Shown here: in pieces, positions 1 to 8,735 of the stretch
How positions within the stretch are numbered: the stretch's first letter is position 1
How the letters are laid out: each line of letters begins with the position of its first letter
Assembly: GCA_022340265.1 (NCBI GenBank)
Contig: JAJDOH010000198.1
Coordinates: 1-35,927, forward strand
Origin: Deltaproteobacteria bacterium
GTDB taxonomy: Bacteria > Desulfobacterota > DSM-4660 > Desulfatiglandales > Desulfatiglandaceae
DNA length: 35,927 nt
Direction of reading: 5' to 3'
Made by a program: the position numbers and the translations under genes
The notes under the pieces: model-generated
Told to the model about the DNA's origin: nothing
Database searches by the model: none
The model's input: the letters and a program-made list of their open reading frames with translations, nothing else

Positions 1-639
1 CAAGAAATGCAATTTTTAAACGGGCGTCTGGAAGAAAACAACCACCAGCTCAAGCAGTCCATTGAAAAAGATACGTCATCGGGGGGGACTGTCGCAGACC
101 TTCAGAAAAAAATGGCCCTTCTTGAGATGCGTGTGGACCGGATTTCTTCCTATCTGGGTCTGGAGCCCGTGGTCCAACCCGGCACAAAAGACAGTTCGAC
201 AACGCCTATGACGATCCCCCAGGTTCAGTCGGCCAAACCACAGCCCGAGCCTGAGATCAAAATGCCGGCGGATCAGACGCTCTACGATGTCAACATGGAT
301 CTTTATCGCAGGGAAAAATACGAGGAATCCATTGCCGGGTTCAAAACATTTCTCAAAGAGTACCCAAAGTCCAAATTGGCTGACAACGCCGCCTTCTGGA
401 TAGGAGAATCTCACATGGCCTTAAAGCAGTATGAACAGGCCATTTTGGCTTTTCAGAAGGTGATAAAACAGTACCCGAGAGGCAACAAGGTTCCCAACGC
501 CCTTTTAAGGCAGGCACTGGCCTTTGACGAGTTGAACGACAAGACCAGCGCTAAATTACTGCTCAGAAAACTTATTAACCAATACCCAAAAACCAACGAA
601 GCTAAAATTGCCGAGAACAAGTTGAAAACAATGAAGTGA
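1..639 (+). CDS. cpoB: CpoB/YbgF, Tol-Pal-associated TPR protein (5' partial)
   Basis: The frame is open to the left edge, so the true start and probable signal peptide lie outside the window; an internal ATG at 7 is probably not the start. The visible N-terminal part is a hydrophilic heptad-like stretch, as in the trimerising coiled coil of YbgF. A Pro/Gln-rich linker follows, then about 120 residues of three tandem TPR-like repeats (LYDVNMDLYRREKYEESI, AAFWIGESHMALKQYEQAI, ALLRQALAFDELNDKTSA). This coiled coil-linker-TPR order is the CpoB/YbgF layout. In the family it is a periplasmic protein that links the Tol-Pal envelope constriction machinery with peptidoglycan synthesis. The family usually follows tolB and pal, which would lie to the left. 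The stop is TGA. The downstream neighbour is convergent. Confidence 0.85.
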   Translation, partial: QEMQFLNGRLEENNHQLKQSIEKDTSSGGTVADLQKKMALLEMRVDRISSYLGLEPVVQPGTKDSSTTPMTIPQVQSAKPQPEPEIKMPADQTLYDVNMDLYRREKYEESIAGFKTFLKEYPKSKLADNAAFWIGESHMALKQYEQAILAFQKVIKQYPRGNKVPNALLRQALAFDELNDKTSAKLLLRKLINQYPKTNEAKIAENKLKTMK

Positions 640-681
640 GAAGCCGATGACCCCACTTTTTTCAGTCATATAACTGATATC

Positions 682-2955
682 TCAAGCTTCTTTTTTGACG
701 ACATCATTGAATGCCGACATCATGTCTTTTCGGCTGATGACCCCCATCAGTTTTTCGGGATCTTCACGATCCACCACCGGAAGCACGGCAAAGTTACCGG
801 ACGTAATTTTGGCCAGGGCTGACAGGAGGGTCTCATCCCGGGTGACTGTCACCACATCCCGGGTTGCCAGATGTCCCGCCGTAATGGGCTGCTTGCCTCT
901 TTTCAAGGCCTTTTTGCAATCTGAAAGAGACAGAATACCCTTGAGTTTCCCCTCGTGGTTCACCACAGGAAAACTGTTGAAGCGGCTCCCATAAATCAGT
1001 TTCTCGAGCCCTTCAAGGTCAACATTGACATTGACCGGTTCTACGGTTGTTGTCATGGCATCGCCTACCAGCATAGCTCTGAAGCGGCTCATTTCGCTCT
1101 CCGGAGCAGAAATGGCAGGGCTTTGCCGGGCATCACCTGCGGTACCTGCCTTCATTTCCTCTACGCGGTTATTGTAATACTCAATCAGATCTCGGCGATC
1201 CAGCATGCCGATCAGAACCCCGTGATCCTCGTCTCGCACAACCGGAACCCGTTGCAGATTGCGAATGGTGCATTTTTTGAGCACGGCATTCAAATCTTCT
1301 TCGGGCGTTGTAAAAATGATGTCGGGATTGGCCACGTCTTTCATCCGCACCAGATCCCCGATTTCCTGATCAAAAATAACGCCGCGGATATCATTAATAG
1401 AAAAAATCCCCGTCAATCTATTTTCTTTATCCACAACGGGATAGTAGTGCTGGTGGCTCGAACTGAATATTTTTCTAAACCGTTTCAAGGTCATATCCTG
1501 AGGGATCAGCTGAACTTTTCTGAACTTCCCTGTCAATTCTTTGACACGGATGGCTTCGAGAATGTCCACAAAGAAATCCCCCTTGTGGGCATTGGAGTCA
1601 ATTTTGCTTTTGACCTGCTTATCATAGATGGTCCACTTCTGAGAAATCAAATAGGCCAGTGAACAGACGAGAAGTCCGGGAAGAAGCAGATGATAAGAAT
1701 TGGTCATCTCGCTGACAAAGATGATCGTTGAAATGGGGGTGTTGGACACCCCTGCGAAAAAGCCAGCCATTCCCACGACAACAAAAGCGCCCGGCTGTGT
1801 AACCACATTGGGCATGATGTCATGAAAAACTCTTCCCACGGCGCCGCCCAGTGCGCCACCGATCACCACCGAGGGACCGAAGACACCGCCGCTTCCCCCT
1901 GAGCCGATGGAAAAAGAAGTGGTCAATATTTTTCCCAATGCAAGGGCCAGCAAAAAGAGGGTGGGCAGGTTATTGTCCAGCGCCATCTGGGCGAACCCGT
2001 AGCCGAAGGATAGGGTTTCCGGCAGAAAAAAACCAATGGCACCCGTCAGCAGACCGCCGATGGCTGGTTTGATGTGATTTGGTAGTTTAAGCTTTTTGAA
2101 AGCTCCCTGAACCCCGTAAAAAGCTTTTACATACAGAAATCCTCCCGCTGCCAGAACAACGGCCAGAACCGTGTAAGGACCCAGCTCTAGAGGGTTGCGG
2201 AAGACAAAAGGATGCGTTTCAAACAGAGATCCCCATCCAAAGACCAAACAGAAAATGCAATAGGCCACCACCGATGAGATGCCGGCGGGAATGATCACCT
2301 CCGACTCAAATTCTGGGTCCCGATAAAGCACTTCGGCCGCAAACAACGCCCCGGCCAGAGGCGCCCTGAAAATGCTTCCCACGCCGGCCCCCATACCGGC
2401 CGCCAGCATAACCCGTCGTTCCCTGTCTGAAAGCTTCAGTTTTGTTGCGAGAAATGATCCAAAACCTGCGCCGATCTGAGCAATAGGCCCCTCGCGACCG
2501 CCCGAGCCACCCGATGTTAGCGTAATGGCCGAAGCAATGGTTTTGATAATGGGGATCCTTCCACGGATAAAACCACCCCTTTTGTGATAGGCATCGATGG
2601 CCGCATCAGTACCATGGCCTTCGGCTTCCGGTGCAAAGGTATAAACGAGCCACCCGCTGACAAGCCCCCCCAAAACCGGCAGAAAAAGGAGCATCCAGCG
2701 ATTGAGAACGGTCTTTGTGGGTTCAAAAAGATCGCCTTCACCGGCGGGAGCAGGGGGTCGGTATCCCGCAAGCTGATCCAACAGAAAATGGGAACCGATT
2801 TGACAGAGGAATTGGAAAAAAATGGATCCCAGGCCGGCAATAAGACCGATCAGAACAAAGTAAAGAGCCCATTTGCCCGCCGTGGTAATGGCACTGGATC
2901 GGGCTTTTATGGTATCTCTATCGAGCCAGGTTTTACGCCTGTTTAAATGGGCCAT
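682..2955 (-). CDS. CLC-family chloride channel with four C-terminal CBS motifs
   Basis: A 757-residue integral membrane protein. Residues 1-440 are the CLC fold with many hydrophobic segments. Ion-pathway motifs are GSGGREGP (gating glutamate E155) and GSGGSGGVFGPS around residue 355. The rest holds two CBS pairs (four motifs, roughly 480-610 and 640-755), which in this family bind adenine nucleotides and regulate gating. The residue after the conserved glutamate in FAAEVLYR is V209, where proton-coupled CLC exchangers such as E. coli ClcA have their internal proton glutamate (E203). CLC channels carry valine there, so passive chloride or anion conductance is a reasonable inference. The first selectivity motif reads GHGTD instead of GSGIP. 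Start ATG 2955 fits a promoter about 50 bp upstream. It is convergent with cpoB and appears monocistronic. Confidence 0.9.
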   Translation of the reverse strand: MAHLNRRKTWLDRDTIKARSSAITTAGKWALYFVLIGLIAGLGSIFFQFLCQIGSHFLLDQLAGYRPPAPAGEGDLFEPTKTVLNRWMLLFLPVLGGLVSGWLVYTFAPEAEGHGTDAAIDAYHKRGGFIRGRIPIIKTIASAITLTSGGSGGREGPIAQIGAGFGSFLATKLKLSDRERRVMLAAGMGAGVGSIFRAPLAGALFAAEVLYRDPEFESEVIIPAGISSVVAYCIFCLVFGWGSLFETHPFVFRNPLELGPYTVLAVVLAAGGFLYVKAFYGVQGAFKKLKLPNHIKPAIGGLLTGAIGFFLPETLSFGYGFAQMALDNNLPTLFLLALALGKILTTSFSIGSGGSGGVFGPSVVIGGALGGAVGRVFHDIMPNVVTQPGAFVVVGMAGFFAGVSNTPISTIIFVSEMTNSYHLLLPGLLVCSLAYLISQKWTIYDKQVKSKIDSNAHKGDFFVDILEAIRVKELTGKFRKVQLIPQDMTLKRFRKIFSSSHQHYYPVVDKENRLTGIFSINDIRGVIFDQEIGDLVRMKDVANPDIIFTTPEEDLNAVLKKCTIRNLQRVPVVRDEDHGVLIGMLDRRDLIEYYNNRVEEMKAGTAGDARQSPAISAPESEMSRFRAMLVGDAMTTTVEPVNVNVDLEGLEKLIYGSRFNSFPVVNHEGKLKGILSLSDCKKALKRGKQPITAGHLATRDVVTVTRDETLLSALAKITSGNFAVLPVVDREDPEKLMGVISRKDMMSAFNDVVKKEA

Positions 2956-3013
2956 GCCGACGTTCTTTCTTTGTGATGAGCTAACTCTTTGAAAATGTCA
3001 TTTTTTCAAGCCC

Positions 3014-3042
3014 TTTATAGTGAGCAGGCGGATGCTCGTCAA
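3014..3042 (-). promoter_or_regulatory. Predicted sigma70-type promoter of the CLC gene
   Basis: On the minus strand, TTGACG (3042-3037) and TATAAA (3019-3014) are separated by exactly 17 bp. Each hexamer matches five of six consensus positions. Transcription would begin near 3007 and leave a leader of about 50 nt before the ATG at 2955. Prediction from sequence only. Confidence 0.5.
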
Positions 3043-3280
3043 GGAGGAAGTTTCTATAACCGTGCCAAAAATCGTTTGACGCGTGAATTAATCTCATCTT
3101 AAGCGAAAGCATTTCCCAAAAGAATCTCCTTTTCATTTATTATTCTCATCCAGTGCCCCTTATTAAAAGAATTTCATGCGGCCAAAAGCCAGGAAGAATA
3201 TGTTTGGAAAGCCAAAATAGAAATAGAGTAAAAAAGGTTGGCAAAAGTTCATTTAACATTGGCTATTAACATAAATTTTA

Positions 3281-3309
3281 TTGACTTTAAGTCTTCTCGG
3301 CATTAAAGT
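3281..3309 (+). promoter_or_regulatory. Possible sigma70-type promoter of the small HTH gene
   Basis: TTGACT (3281-3286) is followed after 17 bp by TAAAGT (3304-3309). The -35 matches five of six positions and the -10 only four. Transcription would start near 3316, about 70 nt before the chosen ATG at 3388. It also argues against the in-frame upstream start at 3310, which would sit on the transcription start. Confidence 0.35.
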
Positions 3310-3387
3310 TTGAAGAGATGGATAATTGGGCGTGTTTTCCCTTCAGAAGATCCATTGAACTTATTTCAATATTTAGGAGCATCTGTT

Positions 3388-3558
3388 ATGCCAAAAATCA
3401 TGACAACAAAAGAAATTGCAAAATATTTGAAGCTGCACGAGATCACTATTTGCAAATATGCAGCAGAGGGAAAAATCCCGGCCATCCGAATCGGCAGGGT
3501 TTGGAGATTCGACAAAGATGCCATTGACCGTTGGATCGGAGGTGGCCAGAAGGACTGA
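3388..3558 (+). CDS. Small excisionase/MerR-like helix-turn-helix DNA-binding protein
   Basis: A 56-residue protein that is almost entirely one winged-helix domain of the excisionase (HTH_17) type. The pattern runs MTTKEIAKYLKLHEITICKY (helix-turn-helix), GKIPAIRIGRVWRF (wing) and DKDAIDRWI (last helix). I chose ATG 3388 because AGGAG at 3375-3379 lies 8 bp upstream. An in-frame ATG at 3310 would add 26 residues but has no comparable ribosome-binding site and lies on the predicted promoter. Free-standing proteins of this type can be excisionases, plasmid or phage regulators, or molybdate-type regulators without an effector domain. No integrase, att site or phage gene is nearby, so its target is unknown. 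Confidence 0.75.
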   Translation: MPKIMTTKEIAKYLKLHEITICKYAAEGKIPAIRIGRVWRFDKDAIDRWIGGGQKD

Positions 3559-3633
3559 GGCGCTTTTTTCGACCGACACACAGCCCGTGACCATGATCGA
3601 ACGACCGGTGAGATGTAAACCCTCTTTGGGTCA

Positions 3634-4827
3634 TCAGGAATAGAGCAAGATCGCCTTGATCCACTCACCATAGGTTTTGAGATCCGGCAGCCAGTCTTTT
3701 TGCAAGCGATAAAGAGATCGTCCGGATTCCAGACCGTGCCGGAGGGAAGCACTTCCCAGGATCATGTCAATGGGCTTTTTTTCGTATTCATACTCGTAAG
3801 GCGGCTCTTTCCATTCAAATTGCTCGCCATGATGTGAAATAACGGCCTGCAACAGTGCCAGAGATGTATGGTAGGGACGATAGGCATCAAGATCCAAAAT
3901 GTGAATCATGAACCCGCGACAAAGTTGACCTGACCATTTGTGAAACGTGGGGCGAAATAGGTACTCCTGCAGATAACAACCACTTAACGCTCTGGGATCC
4001 AATCTTTTTCTGATGCCTGATGTATCAAAATAAGGCGCTCCGAAAATCTCAAAGGGCCTGCAAGTCCCTCTTCCTTCAGATACATGCGTTCCTTCCCACA
4101 ACACCTGCCCGGGATATACAAAAGCTGTTTCAGGAAACGGCATGTTGGGAGAGGGCATCAACCACCTGAGACCGGTTTCACGCCACGTCATGTGCCTGCG
4201 CCATCCGATCACGGGTAGAACTTCCAGGTTGCATTCAAGTGCAAAAATCTGGTTGAAAAAAAGAGCCATTTCGCCCATGGTGAGTCCATGTCGCATTGGC
4301 AGCGACGCAGGGCCCACAAAGGAAAACAGTTCAGGTGAAAGGCAGTTTCCTTCCAGGATGTTTCCACCAAGGGGATTGGGCCGATCCAAAACAACGATCT
4401 TTTTTCCAAATCGCGCCGCGGCCCTCATGCAGCGAAGCATGGTGGAAGAAAAAGTGTAAACTCGTGTCCCCACATCCTGAAGGTCCACAATCAGCGTGTC
4501 GATAGGCTCAAACATTTCGGGACGCGGTTCCCTCGATTCAGCATAAAGGCTGAAAACTGGAATATTGAGCGCTTCGTCATGGGTGTGAGGGGTTTCGACC
4601 ATGTTGTCCTGATCCTCTCCCCCGTACCCGTGTTGTGGTCCAAAAAGCACTTGCAGCTGTCCGGGAAGCTTTTTCTGCAACACATCCCGAGCTGTTTCAA
4701 GCAGTCGGTTGAGCGAAGCCTGATTTGACAGAAGGCCCAGTCGTTGCCCCTCAAAACGGGTCCATTCCCCTTCTGTTACCTGATCAAGACCGGTAAGGAT
4801 ATTTTCCATATGAAAACCATTTTTCAT
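3634..4827 (-). CDS. NamZ/YbbC-like DUF1343 protein (putative exo-beta-N-acetylmuramidase)
   Basis: A 397-residue DUF1343 protein. Family landmarks are GLLSNQAS near the N-terminus, LFGPQHGYGGEDQDNM (about 61-76), DTLIVDLQDVGTRVYTF, VVLDRPNPLGG and, near the middle, GLRWLMPSPNMPFPETAFVYPG. Characterised members (B. subtilis NamZ/YbbC) remove terminal MurNAc from the non-reducing end of peptidoglycan fragments and work in wall recycling. Unlike secreted NamZ, this N-terminus shows no signal peptide, so it may act in the cytoplasm or use an unrecognised export route. Starts are possible at 4827 (used here) or at the in-frame ATG at 4809; neither has a strong Shine-Dalgarno sequence. It is convergent with the HTH gene and divergent from the peptidase gene. 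Confidence 0.8.
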   Translation of the reverse strand: MKNGFHMENILTGLDQVTEGEWTRFEGQRLGLLSNQASLNRLLETARDVLQKKLPGQLQVLFGPQHGYGGEDQDNMVETPHTHDEALNIPVFSLYAESREPRPEMFEPIDTLIVDLQDVGTRVYTFSSTMLRCMRAAARFGKKIVVLDRPNPLGGNILEGNCLSPELFSFVGPASLPMRHGLTMGEMALFFNQIFALECNLEVLPVIGWRRHMTWRETGLRWLMPSPNMPFPETAFVYPGQVLWEGTHVSEGRGTCRPFEIFGAPYFDTSGIRKRLDPRALSGCYLQEYLFRPTFHKWSGQLCRGFMIHILDLDAYRPYHTSLALLQAVISHHGEQFEWKEPPYEYEYEKKPIDMILGSASLRHGLESGRSLYRLQKDWLPDLKTYGEWIKAILLYS

Positions 4828-4918
4828 TCTTTTAGAAATCGGCGTTCATAGTAGGCCATATGCTCCCTTTTTTCAAGGAGCACAGAATGTTCTATCAACC
4901 TTTAATTCTCTATCCACA

Positions 4919-5848
4919 ATGAAATGTTCTGATCGCAGGTTTTTCCGTGAATGCACCCTCTTTTTTAGAATGGGCGTTGCTTTTTGTTTTTGGATATTTA
5001 TTCCGAGCGTTGCATCCTTTTCGTACGCAGATGACTTTGAAGTTTTGAAAAACGAGAATGTGGAAGTACTTTTTCCTCCCACACTTACACAGGTTGCCCG
5101 CGAGACGGCAGAGCTGGTACCTGAAATCAGGCAGGACCTAGAGGAAATATTCAATGGGTCTTTCTTTTTTAAACCCACCATTATTCTGATGAATGACCCT
5201 GAACGATTTCGCCGGATGACAGGCAGCCCTCTGATTGTTGGTTTTGCCATACCCAAAAAGAATCTAGTTGTTATTGATTATACAAAAATTGACAACCATT
5301 TGAAATTTAAATACATTTTAAAACATGAACTCTGCCATCTGCTCCTTCACGAACATCTTAGCCAAGTCCCCATTCCACGATGGTTTGATGAAGGAATTGC
5401 CCAGTGGGTCAGCGAAGGGGTAATGGATATTCTCCATGATCAAAAAGACGCTCTCTTGCCGAAAGCCGCATTTTCGGATCGCATGATCCCATTGGGCGCC
5501 TTGAATGAGGGATTTCCCCAAAACCCAAATGCACTTCGTCTCGCTTACGAAGAAAGCAAGAATTTCATTGATTACCTCATCAAATCTCGCGGCAGAAAAA
5601 AATTATTTGAAATTCTGCGCCTTTTGAAGGAAGGCACTCCCTTTCGAAAAGCTTTCTTCAAAGCACTTGGAACACCTCTTTACGAAATTGAAAAGGAATG
5701 GCTTGCTTCGCTAAAACAGAACATCAACTGGTTTGCGCACCTGAGCTATTATTTATATGAAATCATCTTTGCCCTGGGGGGACTGATCTTGTGTTACGGC
5801 TTCATAAGGTTATGGAGAAAGAAAAAGGCTTACATGGAAGAAGAGTAG
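4919..5848 (+). CDS. Membrane-anchored zinc metallopeptidase, peptidase-MA-like
   Basis: A 309-residue protein with a basic N-terminus, a hydrophobic core (about 18-33) and a likely signal-peptidase site after SFSYA (about residue 37), so the catalytic part should be periplasmic. HELCH at 136-140 is an HExxH zinc motif. WFDEGIAQW at 155-163 gives a downstream glutamate (E158) in the gluzincin position, as in Peptidase_MA families. One transmembrane segment near 275-297 is followed by a basic cytosolic tail (RLWRKKKAY), so the mature protein would be C-terminally anchored. The substrate is unknown. The start lacks a clear ribosome-binding site; an alternative ATG at 4970 would shorten the signal peptide's basic region. 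It stands alone, 101 bp before the next gene. Confidence 0.75.
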   Translation: MKCSDRRFFRECTLFFRMGVAFCFWIFIPSVASFSYADDFEVLKNENVEVLFPPTLTQVARETAELVPEIRQDLEEIFNGSFFFKPTIILMNDPERFRRMTGSPLIVGFAIPKKNLVVIDYTKIDNHLKFKYILKHELCHLLLHEHLSQVPIPRWFDEGIAQWVSEGVMDILHDQKDALLPKAAFSDRMIPLGALNEGFPQNPNALRLAYEESKNFIDYLIKSRGRKKLFEILRLLKEGTPFRKAFFKALGTPLYEIEKEWLASLKQNINWFAHLSYYLYEIIFALGGLILCYGFIRLWRKKKAYMEEE

Positions 5849-5949
5849 TCCATGAAAAGGTTTGGTTGATATTTTTGTCAAGGTATGCCAAAGTCCTTGC
5901 ATTGTGATGTGAATTCAAACAGCGTTTCAATGAAAGGAGCCAAAGAAGA

Positions 5950-7953
5950 ATGGGATTTCCGCATCTATTTTCCCCCATCACCATCCAGAATATGACGCTC
6001 AAAAACCGGATTGTTATGACCGCCATGCATCTGGGCTATACGCCAAAGGGAGAAGTGACCGACCAACTCACTGATTTTTACGCCGAAAGAGCCCAAGGGG
6101 GTGTTGGCTTCATTATTGTAGGGGGATGCCCCATCGATGAAACAGGTGGCATGGTAGGGATGATTGCCCTTCAAGATGACCGGTTCATTCCCGGCTTGAA
6201 ACGACTGACCCGATCGGTGAAGGACCACGGCGCCAAAATAGCGGCTCAACTTTATCAGGCAGGGCGTTATACCCATTCGGCTATGATTGGTGGCCAAAAG
6301 CCCATTTCTGCTTCGGCTGTTCGGTCCAGACTGACAGGAGAAACCCCCAGGGCTCTCACCCTTGAGGAAATTCCGGAAGTTCAGGATAAGTTTGCTGAAG
6401 CGGCGGTGAGGGCTCGGAACGCTGGATTTGATGCCGTTGAAATCCTTGGTAGCGCCGGATACTTGATCAGCCAGTTTCTATCGCCCATTACCAATCTTCG
6501 AAAGGATGACTACGGCGGCTCCTTTGAAAATCGTATGCGCTTCGGTCTTGAAACCATTACCAAGGTGCGAAATGCCATGGGTTCCGATTATCCGATTTTA
6601 TTGCGGATCGCCGGCAATGACTTCATGGAAGGGGGTAACACCAATCTTGAAGCGAGGCAGTTTGCAGCGGCGGCTGAAAAGGCGGGCGTCGATCTCTTCG
6701 ATGTAACGGGTGGATGGCATGAAACACGGGTGCCGCAACTCACCATGGGTGTTCCCAGAAAAGCCTACGTCTACCTTGCCAGAGGAATTCGCTCTGTTCT
6801 ATCGGTGCCGGTCATCTCCAGCAATCGCATCAATGATCCTGAGGCTGCCGAGGAGGTCCTTCGTTCCGGCGGGGCTGACCTGGTCACCATGGCCAGAGGG
6901 CTGCTTGCGGACCCTGAACTGCCCAATAAGGCCCGCTCTGGAAAATCCCGGCTTATCTACCATTGTGTGGCCTGCAACCAGGGGTGTTTTGATTCCATTT
7001 TTCAGGGACGTCCAGCCACCTGCATGGTCAATCCGAGGGCCGGACGGGAAGCTGAACTGAAAATAACACCTGCTCCGAATCCCCGCAAAATCGTTGTCGT
7101 GGGAGGAGGACCCGCCGGCATGGCCTTGGCATGCACTGCGAAAGAACGGGGTCATCATGTGGTTCTCATGGAAAAGAGCGACAGGCTGGGTGGTCAGATC
7201 CTTCTAAATCATCTGATACCTGGACGCGGAGAGTTGCAAACGGCCGCCATTGACCTGATTCACAACCTGCACGAAAAGCGTGTCGAGACGCTTCTTGAAG
7301 AGACGGCTACAGCGGATAACATTGTGGCCATGGCGCCAGACGTGGTAGTGGTGGCCGCCGGTGCTCAGCCGGTAAAACCGGATGTCAGCGGTATCGACGG
7401 GGATAACGTAATTCAAGCCTGGGAACTGCTGGAGAAGAATGTGGAAACCGGGGAAAAAGTGGTCATTCTGGGAGGAAATGCCGTTGGGCTGGAAACCGCA
7501 TTGTTTCTTGCAAACCAAGGAACCCTTTCTCCCGAAGTGCTTCACTTTCTCATGGCAAACCGGGCCGAGACATATGAAACCTTGATGGAATTGCTCGATA
7601 AGGGAAACAAACAGGTTACCGTGGTTGAAATGACCCGGAAGGCAGGCGCCGATGTAGGAGTCTCCACCCGATGGACTCTTATGGGGGAATTGAAAAGGCT
7701 GGGTGTAAAAATTCTGACTCAAACCAAGGCAGTCGGGATAACGGCTGAGGGCCTTGAAGTGGAAGATGCACAGGGTTCAGACTTCATCGCCGCGGATACG
7801 GTGGTGCTTGCAGCCGGCTCACAAAGTGAAGATGGCCTTGCCAATGCGCTTCAAGGTCGTGTCTCTGAAGTCCATGTGATCGGGGATGCCAAAAAACCGC
7901 GAAACATTCTGACTGCCATTCGTGAAGGGTTTCAGCTGGGGCTAACACTGTAA
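5950..7953 (+). CDS. fadH: FadH-like 2,4-dienoyl-CoA reductase (FMN/4Fe-4S/FAD)
   Basis: 667 residues, close to E. coli FadH (about 670), with the same three-part layout. An Old Yellow Enzyme TIM barrel comes first (about 1-335). A 4Fe-4S site follows, with C339, C342, C346 and C358. A FAD/NAD(P) module then carries two dinucleotide motifs, VVVGGGPAGMALA (about 380) and VVILGGNAVGLETA (about 510). The barrel has GSAGYLISQFLSP with Y171 and GGWHETRVP with H257. These match the catalytic Tyr/His pair known for FadH, and the His pair typical of other Old Yellow Enzymes is absent. FadH reduces 2,4-dienoyl-CoA with NADPH in the beta-oxidation of unsaturated fatty acids. Related reductases act on other enoyl or cyclic substrates, so the substrate is inferred. 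AAGGAG precedes the start, and parA begins 11 bp downstream. Confidence 0.8.
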   Translation: MGFPHLFSPITIQNMTLKNRIVMTAMHLGYTPKGEVTDQLTDFYAERAQGGVGFIIVGGCPIDETGGMVGMIALQDDRFIPGLKRLTRSVKDHGAKIAAQLYQAGRYTHSAMIGGQKPISASAVRSRLTGETPRALTLEEIPEVQDKFAEAAVRARNAGFDAVEILGSAGYLISQFLSPITNLRKDDYGGSFENRMRFGLETITKVRNAMGSDYPILLRIAGNDFMEGGNTNLEARQFAAAAEKAGVDLFDVTGGWHETRVPQLTMGVPRKAYVYLARGIRSVLSVPVISSNRINDPEAAEEVLRSGGADLVTMARGLLADPELPNKARSGKSRLIYHCVACNQGCFDSIFQGRPATCMVNPRAGREAELKITPAPNPRKIVVVGGGPAGMALACTAKERGHHVVLMEKSDRLGGQILLNHLIPGRGELQTAAIDLIHNLHEKRVETLLEETATADNIVAMAPDVVVVAAGAQPVKPDVSGIDGDNVIQAWELLEKNVETGEKVVILGGNAVGLETALFLANQGTLSPEVLHFLMANRAETYETLMELLDKGNKQVTVVEMTRKAGADVGVSTRWTLMGELKRLGVKILTQTKAVGITAEGLEVEDAQGSDFIAADTVVLAAGSQSEDGLANALQGRVSEVHVIGDAKKPRNILTAIREGFQLGLTL

Positions 7954-7964
7954 GGACTTAAACA

Positions 7965-8735
7965 ATGACCCAGGTCATTTCCATTTCCAATCAAAAAGGG
8001 GGGGTCGGAAAAACAACCACCGCCGTTAACTTATCCGCTGCCATTGCCGCTGGAGAAAGGACCTGCCTTCTCATTGATTGCGATCCCCAAGGGAATGCCA
8101 CAACCGGGCTTGGGGTGGATATTGCGGACCTTTCCCACGGCCTTTATGATGTACTCATGGGCACGGCTCCTCTCGAAAGCGCCATTATCGAGACCGCACT
8201 TCCTCACCTTCATCTTCTTGGTGCCACCCAGGAGCTCATCGGCGCAGAGGTGGAAATGACTTCCATGGGTTCAAAAGAGTTCCTTCTCAAAAAGCCCATC
8301 GCGACGCTTCGAAAACGCTATGATTATATTTTCATCGATTGTCCCCCCTCACTCGGCTTTCTCACCATTAACGCCTTGACGGCATCTGCTTCCGTTTTGG
8401 TACCCTTGCAATGCGAGTATTATGCGTTGGAAGGATTGAGCAAACTGCTTACCACCGTCAAAGCCGTCAAAAAAAGCCTCAATCCCGTACTCCGGCGCGT
8501 TGATATTTTGTTGACCATGTTTGACAGACGAAATAATCTCTCCCGACAGGTTGAGCAGGAGGCACGCGGACTTTTCAATGAACGGGTGCTGAAAACGGTT
8601 ATTCCCAGAAATGTTCGGCTCAGTGAAGCACCCAGTTACGGCAAACCCATTATTCTGTATGACATACGGTCCCCTGGCGCACAAAGCTATCTGTCTCTGG
8701 CGCGTGAAATCGTTGAAAGTGAGAAAAGAGAATGA
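7965..8735 (+). CDS. parA: ParA/Soj chromosome-partitioning ATPase
   Basis: A 256-residue ParA of the short chromosomal (Soj) class without an N-terminal HTH. The deviant Walker A motif KGGVGKTT is at residues 11-18, LIDCDPQGNATTGLG follows, and the Walker B region is YIFIDCPPSLGFLT. RNVRLSEAPSYGKP near the C-terminus is typical of chromosomal ParA. In the family, ATP-bound dimers coat the nucleoid and are released by ParB, which moves parS-bound origins. AAGGA precedes the ATG. The stop overlaps the parB start (ATGA), indicating translational coupling. A parS site lies about 2.2 kb downstream. Confidence 0.95.
   Translation: MTQVISISNQKGGVGKTTTAVNLSAAIAAGERTCLLIDCDPQGNATTGLGVDIADLSHGLYDVLMGTAPLESAIIETALPHLHLLGATQELIGAEVEMTSMGSKEFLLKKPIATLRKRYDYIFIDCPPSLGFLTINALTASASVLVPLQCEYYALEGLSKLLTTVKAVKKSLNPVLRRVDILLTMFDRRNNLSRQVEQEARGLFNERVLKTVIPRNVRLSEAPSYGKPIILYDIRSPGAQSYLSLAREIVESEKRE

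Larger units (their letters stand above)
2956..3387. other. AT-rich divergent intergenic region
   Basis: This 432-bp gap separates the minus-strand CLC gene from the plus-strand HTH gene. It holds one predicted promoter for each direction (3014-3042 minus, 3281-3309 plus). The stretch between them is AT-rich, with no convincing coding frame, tRNA or strong hairpin. It could contain operator sites, but I see no clear inverted repeat. Confidence 0.5.

Noticed and set aside
663..677. Small inverted repeat between cpoB and the CLC gene
   Set aside because: A stem of only about 5 bp with no following T-tract on the relevant strand; too weak for a terminator call.
1427..1435. Perfect DnaA box TTATCCACA
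   Set aside because: A single copy inside the CLC coding sequence, far from dnaA, and it encodes part of a CBS motif; chance match.
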